Positions 1-8,797 of a stretch of DNA of 64,000 nt are shown here, piece after piece. The notes under the pieces are model-generated. The model had not been told where the DNA came from, searched no databases, and was given only the letters and a program-made list of their open reading frames with translations. This DNA comes from CAG-1031 sp964391735 (GTDB lineage Bacteria; Bacteroidota; Bacteroidia; Bacteroidales; Muribaculaceae): assembly GCA_964391735.1 (NCBI GenBank), contig CAYMNF010000003.1:1-64000 (forward strand), read 5' to 3'. The translations under genes and the position numbers were made by a program. Within the stretch, counting starts at the first letter, position 1, and each line of letters starts with the position of its first letter.

Positions 1-777
1 ATCGCCGGGGCGCGCAACGCCCAACACGGCATTGAGGTTGGCCCCGTCATAGTACATCAGGGCGCCACAGTCATGTACAAGGCGCGCAATCTCGGGGATG
101 TTGCTCTCAAAGATACCCAGGGTGTTGGGGTTGGTCATCATCATGGCCGCAACGGTGTCGTCCAGCAGGGGCTTCAGGGCCTCCACATCCACGGTCCCGT
201 CCTCAAGGCTCTTGACCTCGACAATCTCAAGGCCGCAGACAGCGGCTGATGCCGGGTTGGTGCCGTGTGCCGAGTCGGGAACAATAACGCGTGTGCGCTT
301 GGTGTCGCCGCGCTCATTGTGGTATGCGCGTATCACCATCAGGCCGGTAAGCTCACCGTGGGCACCGGCATAGGGGTTGAGGGTGAATTCAGCCATTCCG
401 CCGATTTCGCTCAGTGACTCCTGCAGGGTCCAATAGGCCTCAAGAGCACCCTGGACGGTGGCATCTGGCTGCAGGGGGTGCAGACGTGCAAACCCGGGCA
501 GTGCGGCCATGGCGTCGTTGAGCTTGGGGTTGTACTTCATTGTACATGACCCCAGGGGATAGAAACCTGTGTCAACGCCAAAGTTGTTGGTTGACTGGCG
601 TGTGAAGTGGCGTGCAACGGTGGGCTCGTCAACCTCAGGCAGGCGCAGGGCCTCCCGGCGGCACAGGTCCCCGGGGAGGGTGTCGGCGGCGGGTACATCG
701 GTATCGGGCAGAAGATACCCCCGGCGACCGGGTACTGACAACTCAAATATCAGTTTGCCGTATACTTCTCTGTTCAT
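1..777 (-). CDS. gcvPB: glycine dehydrogenase (decarboxylating) subunit 2, partial (C-terminus off left edge)
   Basis: This is the PLP-binding half of the glycine cleavage P-protein, which decarboxylates glycine and passes the aminomethyl group to lipoyl-GcvH. The 259 N-terminal residues are present. They include the conserved stretches DTGFYPLGSCTMKYNPKLN and YYDGANLNAVLGVARPGD; the PLP-lysine region lies beyond the window. The ATG at 777-775 overlaps the gcvPA stop by 4 nt (ATGA), so the two subunits are probably translationally coupled. The family identity is clear. The only limit is truncation by the window edge. Confidence 0.95.
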   Translation of the reverse strand, partial: MNREVYGKLIFELSVPGRRGYLLPDTDVPAADTLPGDLCRREALRLPEVDEPTVARHFTRQSTNNFGVDTGFYPLGSCTMKYNPKLNDAMAALPGFARLHPLQPDATVQGALEAYWTLQESLSEIGGMAEFTLNPYAGAHGELTGLMVIRAYHNERGDTKRTRVIVPDSAHGTNPASAAVCGLEIVEVKSLEDGTVDVEALKPLLDDTVAAMMMTNPNTLGIFESNIPEIARLVHDCGALMYYDGANLNAVLGVARPGD

Positions 778-2111
778 ACTTCGATGTGTTTGGCGCTGTT
801 GATGTATTTGTCAAGTTCTTGACGTGATTGACGCTCGGTGACGGCTACCAGCAGACGGTCGGGGGCCACACGTACACCGGGCAGAATATTGTTCTCCATG
901 CAAACGGTCTCAAGGCGGTCAAGATATTCCGGTTCACCCGTCAGCAAGAATTCGTTCAGGAAAGGCTTGCCGGGGAAGGCAGCGTGCAGCTTGCCGGTTG
1001 CCGTGAGGCCGTTGAACAGGTATACGGCACCGTCGTGGCTCAGGCGGTTTGCCTCCTCAAGGCCGCGCGGTCCTAACAGTGAGACGTAGACATCAACCAT
1101 CAGCGCCATCATACCCTGGTTTGAGCAGATGTTTGAGGTGGCCTTGTTGCGGCGTATATGCTGTTCACGGGCTTGCAGTGTCAGCACAAAGACGCGGTTG
1201 CCGCGGGCATCTGTGGTGGCACCCACAATGCGGCCCGGTATTTTACGCATCAGGGCTTTTGTGCAGCACATATACCCCAAGTAGGGGCCGCCGAAGTTCA
1301 ACGGCATACCCAGGGACTGTGCATCGCCGCACGCTATGTCGGCACCCCACTCGGCGGGTGTGCGCAACACCGCAAGGGGCATGGCGGGGCCGGTGAGGGT
1401 GAGCAGGGCCTTGGCGGCGTGTACTGCCTCGGCGATGCCGGTGAGGTCCTCAACAATACCGTAGAAGTTGGGCTGCGGCAGGATGACACCGGCAATGGTC
1501 TTGGCCTCAGGGGCAGCAAGCAGGGCTTTGAGAGCCTCAAGGTCGGTGACGCCATCGCGCTCAGGCACAACCTCAAGCTCTATGCCGTGATATTTTGCAT
1601 ACGTGCTGAGGACGTTAAGCACCAGGGGGTTGACGGTGGCAGACACCAGCACGCGGTTGCGCTTGCGGCCGGCACTCACCATCACCATCATGGCCTCAGC
1701 CGTGGCCGTGGTGGCGTCATACATTGATGCGTTTGACACCTGCAGGCCGGTAAGGTCGGCTATGATGGTTTGGTACTCAAAGATATATTGCAGCGTGCCT
1801 TGCGAGATTTCAGGCTGGTAGGGGGTATAGGCCGTGGCATACTCCGAGCGGCTCAACAGTGCCGGTATCAGTGCCGGGGTGTAGCGGTCATAGAAACCGG
1901 CACCGGCAAAAATGCTGCGGAACGTGTTGTTCTGCTCTGAGAGCATGGTGATGAAGTCGGCCACCTGCTGCTCAGACATCCCTTTGGGCAGGGCATATTC
2001 ACCCTGCATCTTGAGCTCGGCGGGGACGTCGTCAAACAGGTCATCAAGGGTGTTGAGCCCGCACTGTTTCAGCAGGCGTTCAACATCTTGCGGGGTATGT
2101 GGCAGATACAT
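774..2111 (-). CDS. gcvPA: glycine dehydrogenase (decarboxylating) subunit 1
   Basis: This is the 445-residue N-terminal-type subunit of a split P-protein, normal length for GcvPA. It begins MYLPHTPQDVERLLKQCG and carries the family stretches RSIFAGAGFYDRYTPALIP and NFGGPYLGYMCC. With GcvPB it forms the heterotetrameric glycine decarboxylase of the cytoplasmic glycine cleavage system. It is third in the operon: gcvH ends 34 nt upstream and gcvPB starts inside its stop codon. From general knowledge, many Bacteroides carry one fused P-protein, so the split form is worth noting. Confidence 0.95.
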   Translation of the reverse strand: MYLPHTPQDVERLLKQCGLNTLDDLFDDVPAELKMQGEYALPKGMSEQQVADFITMLSEQNNTFRSIFAGAGFYDRYTPALIPALLSRSEYATAYTPYQPEISQGTLQYIFEYQTIIADLTGLQVSNASMYDATTATAEAMMVMVSAGRKRNRVLVSATVNPLVLNVLSTYAKYHGIELEVVPERDGVTDLEALKALLAAPEAKTIAGVILPQPNFYGIVEDLTGIAEAVHAAKALLTLTGPAMPLAVLRTPAEWGADIACGDAQSLGMPLNFGGPYLGYMCCTKALMRKIPGRIVGATTDARGNRVFVLTLQAREQHIRRNKATSNICSNQGMMALMVDVYVSLLGPRGLEEANRLSHDGAVYLFNGLTATGKLHAAFPGKPFLNEFLLTGEPEYLDRLETVCMENNILPGVRVAPDRLLVAVTERQSRQELDKYINSAKHIEV

Positions 2112-2145
2112 TTTACAGTATGTGTATCGTGGTGGGGGTGGTTAC

Positions 2146-2517
2146 TTAGTGCAAGGTGGCTACAAAGGCTTTGTACTGCTCCTCGTCCATGAGTGACTCC
2201 AGCTCGGCGGGGTCTGAGAGTTCAACCTTCACAATCCAGTTCTCCATGGCGTTCTGGTTGATGAGGCCGGGGTTGTCGATAAGGTGCTCATTGGGCTCGA
2301 TAACGGCACCTGAAACGGGGGCGATAAGGTCGCTGGCAGCCTTTACGCTCTCAACAGCACCAAAGTCCTCACCGGCGGTGATGTCATCACCCTCCTCGGG
2401 CAGGTCAACGTACACTATGTTGCCCAGGGCGTGCTGTGCATAGTCTGTGATGCCGATGTAGGCGATGTTGCCGTCAACGCGGGCATACTCATGTGATTCG
2501 CTGAAGTAGGTTTTCAT
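2146..2517 (-). CDS. gcvH: glycine cleavage system H protein
   Basis: The 123-residue lipoyl carrier shuttles the methylamine intermediate between the P, T and L proteins. The lipoyl hairpin is visible as FGAVESVKAASDL, with Lys59 as the lipoylated residue, and the N-terminal ESHEYARVDGNIAYIGITDYAQ is typical. It lies 27 nt downstream of gcvT and 34 nt upstream of gcvPA on the same strand, so it belongs to one gcv transcript. Length matches the family. Confidence 0.96.
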   Translation of the reverse strand: MKTYFSESHEYARVDGNIAYIGITDYAQHALGNIVYVDLPEEGDDITAGEDFGAVESVKAASDLIAPVSGAVIEPNEHLIDNPGLINQNAMENWIVKVELSDPAELESLMDEEQYKAFVATLH

Positions 2518-2544
2518 TGCAAAATATGTGTTTATGTAATTTAT

Positions 2545-3633
2545 TTACTTTTTGTAGGATTTCTTGTAGAATTTGCGGGGGATAACGGTTGCGGGGAATA
2601 CCTTGCGGCGTATGCGCACCTGCACCTCGGTGTCCTTCTTGTTCCAGGGGGTGTCAACCAGTGCCATGGCAAGGGACTTGTCGGGAACCGATATGCCGCG
2701 GTATCCGGTGGTAACGTGGCCGATAACCTCACCCTCGGGGTTGAGGATCTCATACCCGGCGCGGGGAATGGCACGGTCATGCAGTTCCAGGCCCACAATG
2801 CGGCGTTTGGCACCTTGGGCTTTCTGCTCGGCAATGACATCGCTGCCGATGAAGCCACCCTCTTTGTCAAATTTGCAGAACATTGACAGAGAGCCCTCGA
2901 CGGGTGAAATCTCATCACTGAGTTCATGGCCATACAACGGGAGGCCAACCTCAAAGCGCAGGGTGTCACGGCATCCGAGGCCACAGGGCTCAACACCGGC
3001 TTTCATCAACTTGTCCCACACACCGATAATGGTGTCGGCATCGGCATAAATCTCAAAACCATCCTCGCCGGTGTACCCCGTGCGGCTTACTATCATACCG
3101 TCGGGCAGCTGGGTGAAGTGATAGAATGCCAACCCTGACATGTCCAGGCCCAGAACCTCCTTGAGGACCTTCTCAGCCTCGGGCCCCTGCACGGCAAGCT
3201 CGGCATAGCGCTCTGAGGCATCGTCTACGCGGCAGTCGGCACCCTCGTTTTTGTGGCATTCCAATATCCACTCGCGGTCCTTGTCGATATTGGCGGCATT
3301 GATCACCAGCAGGAACTTCTCGGGGTTGTAGCGATACACCAGCAGGTCATCCACGACACCGCCGTCGGGACGTGTCATCATGCCGTAGGCCACCTCCCCG
3401 TCAGCCAGGGTGGCAACATCATTGGTGAAGATGCGGTTGACAAATTTCATTGCCTCGGGGCCTTCCACAAAAATCTCGCCCATGTGGCTAACGTCAAAGA
3501 CACCGCAGTGGTTGCGCACTGCATTGTGCTCCGGCTCAATCCCGGCATATTGGATGGGCATATCATACCCGGCAAATTCAGCCATTTGGGCTCCTTGGGC
3601 TATGTGGCGCCCGTGCAGACAGGTTTCTTTCAT
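2545..3633 (-). CDS. gcvT: glycine cleavage system aminomethyltransferase (T protein)
   Basis: The 362-residue T protein transfers the methylene group from aminomethyl-GcvH to tetrahydrofolate, releasing ammonia. The sequence shows the folate-binding family stretches GVFDVSHMGEIFVEGPEA and SRTGYTGEDGFEIY, and the C-terminal barrel domain with GHVTTGYRGISV. It is the first gene of gcvT-gcvH-gcvPA-gcvPB. A full Bacteroidota promoter lies 24 nt upstream of the ATG. No glycine riboswitch fits in the short leader. Confidence 0.96.
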   Translation of the reverse strand: MKETCLHGRHIAQGAQMAEFAGYDMPIQYAGIEPEHNAVRNHCGVFDVSHMGEIFVEGPEAMKFVNRIFTNDVATLADGEVAYGMMTRPDGGVVDDLLVYRYNPEKFLLVINAANIDKDREWILECHKNEGADCRVDDASERYAELAVQGPEAEKVLKEVLGLDMSGLAFYHFTQLPDGMIVSRTGYTGEDGFEIYADADTIIGVWDKLMKAGVEPCGLGCRDTLRFEVGLPLYGHELSDEISPVEGSLSMFCKFDKEGGFIGSDVIAEQKAQGAKRRIVGLELHDRAIPRAGYEILNPEGEVIGHVTTGYRGISVPDKSLAMALVDTPWNKKDTEVQVRIRRKVFPATVIPRKFYKKSYKK

Positions 3634-3656
3634 GGTTTATATATTTATGGTTGCGG

Positions 3657-3687
3657 CAAAGATAAACATTTCCCGCTTAACAGCAAA
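3657..3687 (-). promoter_or_regulatory. promoter of the gcv operon
   Basis: On the minus strand TTTG (3687-3684) is followed after 19 nt by TATCTTTG (3664-3657). This matches the Bacteroidota -33/-7 consensus TTTG-N19-21-TAnnTTTG. The predicted start of transcription is about 20 nt before the gcvT ATG. Confidence 0.75.
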
Positions 3688-3765
3688 GGTGAAAAATGAA
3701 AGAGACACAGTGCTTTTTCACCCCTTTTTTCACCCCCTGTTTTAGGTGGTATGCGCGGAAATGTT

Positions 3766-3773
3766 TACTTTTG
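3766..3773 (+). promoter_or_regulatory. -7 element upstream of yqeY
   Basis: TACTTTTG fits TAnnTTTG and sits 26 nt before the chosen ATG at 3800. An upstream start at 3746 would place the promoter inside the gene, which supports the shorter protein. The -33 region has only a weak T-rich match. Confidence 0.6.
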
Positions 3774-3799
3774 CCGTGAACAAGAAAATTTTTATTGAG

Positions 3800-4249
3800 A
3801 TGGATCTTTTTGAAAAGGTCAGTGCCGACATAAAATCGGCCATGTTGGCGCGCCAAAAAGTGCGCCTTGAGGCCCTCAGGGGCATTAAGAAGGAGTTTCT
3901 CGAGGCCAAAACCGCTAAAGGTGGTGACGGGACTCTCCCCGACGACGCTGCCATGAAGATTTTGGCCAAAATGGCTAAACAACGCCGCGAGACGGCCGTG
4001 ATTTATCAGGAGCAAAACCGTAACGACTTGGCTGAAAACGAGCTTGCCGAGGCGGCCGTTATTGAGGAGTACCTCCCCAAACGCCTCAGTGCCGAGCAAC
4101 TTGAGGCCGAGGTGAAGAAAATAATCAGCGAGACCGGTGCAACCTCAATGAAGGATATGGGCCGCGTGATGGGTGTGGCCTCAAAGGCCCTGGCCGGACA
4201 GGCTGACGGGAAAGATATTTCAAACATTGTGAAGAAGCTGTTGGGTTGA
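3800..4249 (+). CDS. GatB/YqeY domain-containing protein
   Basis: A 149-residue all-helical protein of the YqeY family, related to the tRNA-binding tail of the GatB amidotransferase subunit. Conserved family features are KSAMLARQKVRLEALRGIKK near the N-terminus and MKDMGRVMGVASKAL near the C-terminus. The start at 3800 (MDLFEKVSADIK) is preferred because the upstream extension is unlike the family and a -7 promoter box lies in it. The biological role of stand-alone YqeY is not well established. Neighbour serS starts 45 nt downstream, consistent with a tRNA-linked context. Confidence 0.88.
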   Translation: MDLFEKVSADIKSAMLARQKVRLEALRGIKKEFLEAKTAKGGDGTLPDDAAMKILAKMAKQRRETAVIYQEQNRNDLAENELAEAAVIEEYLPKRLSAEQLEAEVKKIISETGATSMKDMGRVMGVASKALAGQADGKDISNIVKKLLG

Positions 4250-4294
4250 TACACCGCCCACACCTTTGTTCGCACTCTTTAATCACCGTAGACA

Positions 4295-5566
4295 ATGCTT
4301 ACTATACAACAGATAAAGGAGGATCCCGCACGTGCAATCGAGCGCCTGGCCGTGAAAGGTTTTGACGGCAAGGAGGCTGTTACCCGCGTATTGGAGCTTG
4401 ATGATACCCGCCGGGCCCTGCAACTTGAAAACGATAACCGCGCTGCCGAGCTCAACAAGGCTGCCGCCTCGATCGGTGCCCTGATGCGTCAGGGGTTGAA
4501 GGATGAGGCTGCCGCAGCAAAGGAGCATGTGGCTGAACTCAAGACCCTGCAGAAACAGACCGCTGACCGCCTGGCGGCAGTGGTTGAGGAGCAGCACCAG
4601 CTGTTGCTCACCATCCCCAACCTGCCCAACGATGCTGTTCCCCACGGCCTCACCGCCGCCGACAATGTGGTGGAGAAGGAGGGCGGCCCGATGCCGCAGC
4701 TGCCCGAGGATGCCCTGCCCCACTGGGATTTGGCCAAGAAGTATAACCTTATTGATTTTGACCTTGGCGTAAAAATTACCGGCGCCGGATTCCCCGTATA
4801 CCTTGGCAAAGGGGCAAAGTTGCAAAGGGCCCTGATACAGTTCTTCCTTGACGAGGCCTCAAAGGCCGGGTATCTTGAGGTGCAACCCCCCTACGTTGTC
4901 AACGAGGCATCGGGCATAGGCACCGGTCAGCTCCCCGACAAGGAGGGGCAGATGTATCACTGCCAGTTGGATAACCTATATCTTATCCCCACGGCTGAGG
5001 TCCCCGTCACCAACCTGTACCGTGACGTTATCCTGACCGCTGACCGCCTGCCGGTGAAGAACTGTGCCTACTCAGCCTGCTTCCGCCGTGAGGCCGGCAG
5101 CTATGGCAAGGATGTGCTCGGCCTCAACCGTCTGCACCAGTTTGACAAGGTTGAGATTGTGCGTATTGAGCGGCCCGAGGATTCATACGCCGCGCTTGAG
5201 GAGATGAAGGACCATGTGCAGTCCTTGTTGGACAAATTGGGATTGCCCTGGCACATTCTTCGCCTATGCGGCGGCGACATGAGCTTTACCTCAGCCATAA
5301 CCTTTGACTTTGAGGTATGGTCAGCAGCACAGAAACGCTGGCTTGAGGTATCATCGGTCAGCAACTTTGAGACCTATCAGGCCAACCGCCTGAAGTGCCG
5401 TTATCGCGGCGAGGATAAGAAGACCCACCTTGTACATACCCTCAACGGGTCGGCCCTGGCATTGCCGCGCATCATGGCCGCTATACTCGAGAACAACCAG
5501 ACCCCGCAGGGGATTGTTGTACCTGAGGTCCTGCGCAAGTACACCGGGTTTGACATCATAGACTGA
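4295..5566 (+). CDS. serS: serine--tRNA ligase
   Basis: A 423-residue class II aminoacyl-tRNA synthetase charging tRNA-Ser. It has the N-terminal antiparallel coiled-coil arm (about residues 30-110). The catalytic core carries the TAE motif in LIPTAEVPVTNLYRDV, motif 2 as CFRREAGSYGKD and motif 3 around LNGSALALPRIMAAILEN. Length and motifs are standard. It follows yqeY closely and precedes a flippase gene by 8 nt, so all three may share a transcript. Confidence 0.97.
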   Translation: MLTIQQIKEDPARAIERLAVKGFDGKEAVTRVLELDDTRRALQLENDNRAAELNKAAASIGALMRQGLKDEAAAAKEHVAELKTLQKQTADRLAAVVEEQHQLLLTIPNLPNDAVPHGLTAADNVVEKEGGPMPQLPEDALPHWDLAKKYNLIDFDLGVKITGAGFPVYLGKGAKLQRALIQFFLDEASKAGYLEVQPPYVVNEASGIGTGQLPDKEGQMYHCQLDNLYLIPTAEVPVTNLYRDVILTADRLPVKNCAYSACFRREAGSYGKDVLGLNRLHQFDKVEIVRIERPEDSYAALEEMKDHVQSLLDKLGLPWHILRLCGGDMSFTSAITFDFEVWSAAQKRWLEVSSVSNFETYQANRLKCRYRGEDKKTHLVHTLNGSALALPRIMAAILENNQTPQGIVVPEVLRKYTGFDIID

Positions 5567-5574
5567 CGCTGGAG

Positions 5575-7068
5575 GTGGCCGGGGTAAAATCGTTGGCCAA
5601 GGACACTGTCGTTTACGGTGCTTCCTCCATAATAGGGCGCTTTCTCAACTGGTGCCTGGTGCCCCTGTACACGGGTGTGTTTGCCGCATCGCAGTACGGT
5701 CTGGTAACATACATCTACTCAATCGTTGCCTTGGCGTTGATTGTCCTGACGTACGGCATGGAGACAGGCTTCTTCAGGTTTGCCAACCATGACGATTTCC
5801 AGGACCGGCCCATGGAGGTATACTCGACGGCACTGACCTCATTAGGGGTGTCGTCGGGCATCTTTTTAGTGGCGGTGCTGGTTTTTCAACAGCCCGTCAG
5901 CAATGCCCTTGAGTGTCGCGGACATGAGGATTACATTGCGCTGATGGCCACCGCAGTGGCTATTGACGCCTTCACGGCCATACCGTTCAGCTATCTGCGC
6001 TATGCACGTCGCCCGATACGTTTCGCCACCCTCAAGGTCATTTCCATATTTCTGAACATCGGGCTCAACCTGTTCTGGATTTTGCTGTGCCCGTGGCTCG
6101 ATGCGCAATCCCCCGGTTGTGTCTCCTGGTGCTGGAGCCCCGACTACGGCATCGGCTACATCTTTCTGGCTAATCTTATCAGCTCGGCCGCCATGTTGGT
6201 GCTTCTGTACCCTGAGCTGCACGGATTCCCCTGGCGTTTCAACAGCAACCTGTGGCGCAGAATGCTTGTTTACTCCTGGCCGCTGTTGGTGTTGGGGATA
6301 GCCGGCATAATGAACCAGACGATTGACAAGATTCTTTTCCCATACCTGTTCAGCGACAAGGCACAGGCCATGCAGCAACTTGGTATCTATGGGGCAAACT
6401 ACAAGATTGCCATTGTAATGGTGATGTTTATCCAGGCATTCAGGTTTGCATACGAGCCGTTTATCTTTTCGCGAAAAAAGGGTCAGCAAATGACCGACAG
6501 ATATGCCGAGTATCGCAGTGCCATGAAGTGGTTTGTCATTGCCGCCATGGTAATCTTCCTGGCCGTCATGTTCTACCTTGATATTCTGCGCTACTTCATC
6601 TCCCCGCGCTATTTCTCAGGCCTTAAGGTTGTGCCGATAATAATGTTGGCAGAGTTTTTCTTCGGCATATTCTTCAACCTGAGCCTCTGGTACAAACTTA
6701 CCGACCAGACCCGATGGGGGATGTGGTTCTCGTTGGGAGGGCTCTGCGTCACGTTGGCACTGAATATACTGCTTGTGCCCTACTTCGGGTACATGGGTTG
6801 TGCATGGGCGGCATTTGCCTGCTATGGCTGCATGATGATTGCCAGCTACATAGTGGGCCGCATCAAGCACCCCATCGGGTATAACGTCCCCCGCCTGTTA
6901 TGCTATTTTGGCGGCGCTCTGCTGCTATGGGGTGTTGCCGTGTTGACAACCACCGGCTACCGATGGTTTGACATGCTGGTTGTGCGCACCCCGTTGTTGC
7001 TGCTGTATGTGTATGTAGCTTTGCGCGCTGAGGGTATCTCATTGTCAAGATTGCGTCAACGGGTATGA
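5575..7068 (+). CDS. polysaccharide biosynthesis (Wzx-like) flippase
   Basis: A 497-residue integral membrane protein with about 14 hydrophobic segments, of the MOP/PST exporter superfamily. The N-terminus SLAKDTVVYGASSIIGRF is typical of Bacteroidota lipopolysaccharide/O-antigen flippases, which move lipid-linked glycans across the inner membrane. The start is a GTG at 5575, 8 nt after the serS stop, with no obvious Shine-Dalgarno. The next gene overlaps its stop by 4 nt. The transported glycan cannot be inferred, because no glycosyltransferase cluster is adjacent. Confidence 0.85.
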   Translation: MAGVKSLAKDTVVYGASSIIGRFLNWCLVPLYTGVFAASQYGLVTYIYSIVALALIVLTYGMETGFFRFANHDDFQDRPMEVYSTALTSLGVSSGIFLVAVLVFQQPVSNALECRGHEDYIALMATAVAIDAFTAIPFSYLRYARRPIRFATLKVISIFLNIGLNLFWILLCPWLDAQSPGCVSWCWSPDYGIGYIFLANLISSAAMLVLLYPELHGFPWRFNSNLWRRMLVYSWPLLVLGIAGIMNQTIDKILFPYLFSDKAQAMQQLGIYGANYKIAIVMVMFIQAFRFAYEPFIFSRKKGQQMTDRYAEYRSAMKWFVIAAMVIFLAVMFYLDILRYFISPRYFSGLKVVPIIMLAEFFFGIFFNLSLWYKLTDQTRWGMWFSLGGLCVTLALNILLVPYFGYMGCAWAAFACYGCMMIASYIVGRIKHPIGYNVPRLLCYFGGALLLWGVAVLTTTGYRWFDMLVVRTPLLLLYVYVALRAEGISLSRLRQRV

Positions 7069-7559
7069 GGCGTACCGGGTTTTTCCTCCTCGCTATCGTA
7101 ACGGTGTTTGCATTCGCCTTTGCCGCGCCTCCGCGACGCACAATGCGTACCCTGCGCACCGGCCGCAAGTCAGTTGCTGTTGACACCGTGGTGCCGGTCG
7201 TGGTCGCGCCGTGGGACACCATTGTCCCGGCAACGGGCAGCGTGCGCATTGCCGGTTTTGAAAAGACATTGCGCGCCCGCAAGGAGTCCTTTTTCATGAC
7301 CAACAATACCGGCGACACCCTGAACAAGGTTTGTCTGGAGATAAGATATCGTGACGTGAAAGGACGACAACTGCACAACCGCACACTGTGGGTTGATGCC
7401 GAGTTGCCTCCCGGGGGCACGCGCCATTACGACATCCCGGCCTGGGACCGCCAGCAGACATTCTATTACCGGATACACCCGCGCCCCAAGCGTTCAGACG
7501 CCGTGCCCTTTGACGTTGACATCACCGTCACGTCAGCCACTATAATTCGTAAACATTAA
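7065..7559 (+). CDS. secreted protein of unknown function (FxLYD-like fold suspected)
   Basis: A 164-residue protein with an N-terminal signal peptide (MRRTGFFLLAIVTVFAFAFA, cleavage probably near AAP). After a basic linker there is one beta-rich domain (about 60-150) with NNTGDTLNKVCLEIRYRD. That arrangement, a conserved Asn followed by alternating strands, is reminiscent of FxLYD/Ig-like periplasmic domains. The ATG overlaps the flippase stop (ATGA), indicating coupled translation and perhaps a shared envelope role. No catalytic motif is visible. Confidence 0.7.
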   Translation: MRRTGFFLLAIVTVFAFAFAAPPRRTMRTLRTGRKSVAVDTVVPVVVAPWDTIVPATGSVRIAGFEKTLRARKESFFMTNNTGDTLNKVCLEIRYRDVKGRQLHNRTLWVDAELPPGGTRHYDIPAWDRQQTFYYRIHPRPKRSDAVPFDVDITVTSATIIRKH

Positions 7560-7580
7560 CAAGCTTTAAATCATATACTT

Positions 7581-8156
7581 ATGGAAAACGATAAATTCCA
7601 ACCCACCATATTGTCCGTTCGCGGATACACCCCCAAAATCGGGCCGAATTGCTTCATAGCTCCTACGGCAGTAATAGTCGGTGACGTAACTATCGGCGAG
7701 GACTGCTCAATATGGTTCAACACCGTTCTGCGCGGCGACGTCAACAAAATCACCATTGGCAACCGTGTCAACATCCAGGACGGCTCGGTGCTGCACACCC
7801 TTTACCGTAAATCGGTATGCCACCTTGGGGATGATGTGTCGGTTGGCCACAATGTAACCCTGCACGGTTGCCGTGTTGAGAACCAGGCCCTGATAGGGAT
7901 GGGTGCTATTGTTATGGACGATGCCGTGGTCGGTGAGGGAGCGCTTGTTGCTGCCGGCTCGGTTGTGTTGTCACGCACCAAGATTGGGCCCCACGAGATG
8001 TGGGCCGGTGCACCCGCCAAGTTTGTAAAGAAGGTTGACCCGCAACAGGCTGCCGAGCTCAACCGCAAGATTGCGCACAACTACCTGATGTATTCACGGT
8101 GGTTTACCGAGCCTGAGTCGGTACTGCCCGAGGATATGAATCCCGAGCTGGATTAA
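7581..8156 (+). CDS. gamma-class carbonic anhydrase family protein
   Basis: A 191-residue left-handed beta-helix protein built from hexapeptide repeats (for example VGDVTIGEDCSIWFNTVLRG). The expected zinc ligands are present: His72 in LHTLYRK, and His90 and His95 in SVGHNVTLHGC. Such trimeric proteins interconvert CO2 and bicarbonate, or act as metal-binding acyltransferase-like proteins; activity of individual members varies. It lies 21 nt after the secreted protein gene. Its stop overlaps the convergent rlmH stop. Confidence 0.9.
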   Translation: MENDKFQPTILSVRGYTPKIGPNCFIAPTAVIVGDVTIGEDCSIWFNTVLRGDVNKITIGNRVNIQDGSVLHTLYRKSVCHLGDDVSVGHNVTLHGCRVENQALIGMGAIVMDDAVVGEGALVAAGSVVLSRTKIGPHEMWAGAPAKFVKKVDPQQAAELNRKIAHNYLMYSRWFTEPESVLPEDMNPELD

Positions 8157-8626
8157 TCATGGTGATAATTCTCACCGCGTAGAATTGTCATTGCGCGGTA
8201 AATCTGTTCAGCCATGAACAGCCGTATCATCTCATGCGTAAATGTCATTTTAGACAGTGACACCTGCGCATCGGCCCTGTCATATACCGCCGGCGAGAAG
8301 CCAAAGGGGCCACCGATGACAAACACCAGGCGCCGCACGCCACGGTTGGCATCGTTGTCAATACGCCGGGCGAATTCGGTTGATGTCATCAGGGTGCCAC
8401 GTTCGTCAAGCAACACCAGGCGGTCCCCCGCCTGCAGCCTCTCCAAGATAGCCGCCCCCTCGAGCTCTTTGCGCCGGGATGCCGGCAGTGCGGCTGCATT
8501 TTTAACATCCGGCACAATCAGCAACTGCACGGGCATATAGCGGTTGGCGCGCTTTATGTATTCATCGATCCCTTTCTGCAGATATTGGGTGGTAGTCTTG
8601 CCCACAGCCATGATTACAATCTTCAT
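8153..8626 (-). CDS. rlmH: 23S rRNA (pseudouridine1915-N3)-methyltransferase
   Basis: A 157-residue SPOUT methyltransferase that methylates pseudouridine 1915 in helix 69 of 23S rRNA in assembled ribosomes. Features are the start MKIVIMAVGKTTTQYL, the knot motif FVIGGPFGFSPAVY and the C-terminal LSKMTFTHEMIRLFMAEQIYRA. The start at 8626 is chosen from family length and from the promoter, whose -7 box ends 4 nt upstream of this ATG. The gene is convergent with the carbonic anhydrase gene and overlaps its end by 4 nt. Confidence 0.95.
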   Translation of the reverse strand: MKIVIMAVGKTTTQYLQKGIDEYIKRANRYMPVQLLIVPDVKNAAALPASRRKELEGAAILERLQAGDRLVLLDERGTLMTSTEFARRIDNDANRGVRRLVFVIGGPFGFSPAVYDRADAQVSLSKMTFTHEMIRLFMAEQIYRAMTILRGENYHHD

Positions 8627-8630
8627 GCCC

Positions 8631-8662
8631 CAAAGGTACTTTTTTGCCGCAAAAACGCCAAA
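8631..8662 (-). promoter_or_regulatory. rlmH promoter (leaderless geometry)
   Basis: Minus-strand TTTG (8662-8659), a 20-nt spacer and TACCTTTG (8638-8631). The ATG follows after only 4 nt, so the transcript should begin at or next to the start codon. Confidence 0.75.
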
Positions 8663-8713
8663 GTCCACCGCTAATCTCTCGGTAAACTTTCTCGGTAAAC
8701 TTTGCCGGGGGCC

Positions 8714-8745
8714 GTTGCGGCAATCCCCTTTTTTCTTTACTTTTG
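8714..8745 (+). promoter_or_regulatory. prs promoter
   Basis: GTTG (8714-8717), 20-nt spacer, TACTTTTG (8738-8745). The predicted leader before the ATG at 8798 is about 50 nt. The promoter excludes upstream in-frame starts. Confidence 0.65.
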
Positions 8746-8797
8746 CACAAGAAAACCCTTAATCTTTCAATTACCACTCCAATTATTTTCCATTGTT

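Noticed and set aside
3634..3799. Glycine riboswitch upstream of gcvT or yqeY
   Set aside because: The gcv leader is about 20 nt long, and no paired aptamer-like helices are visible in the 166-bp spacer.
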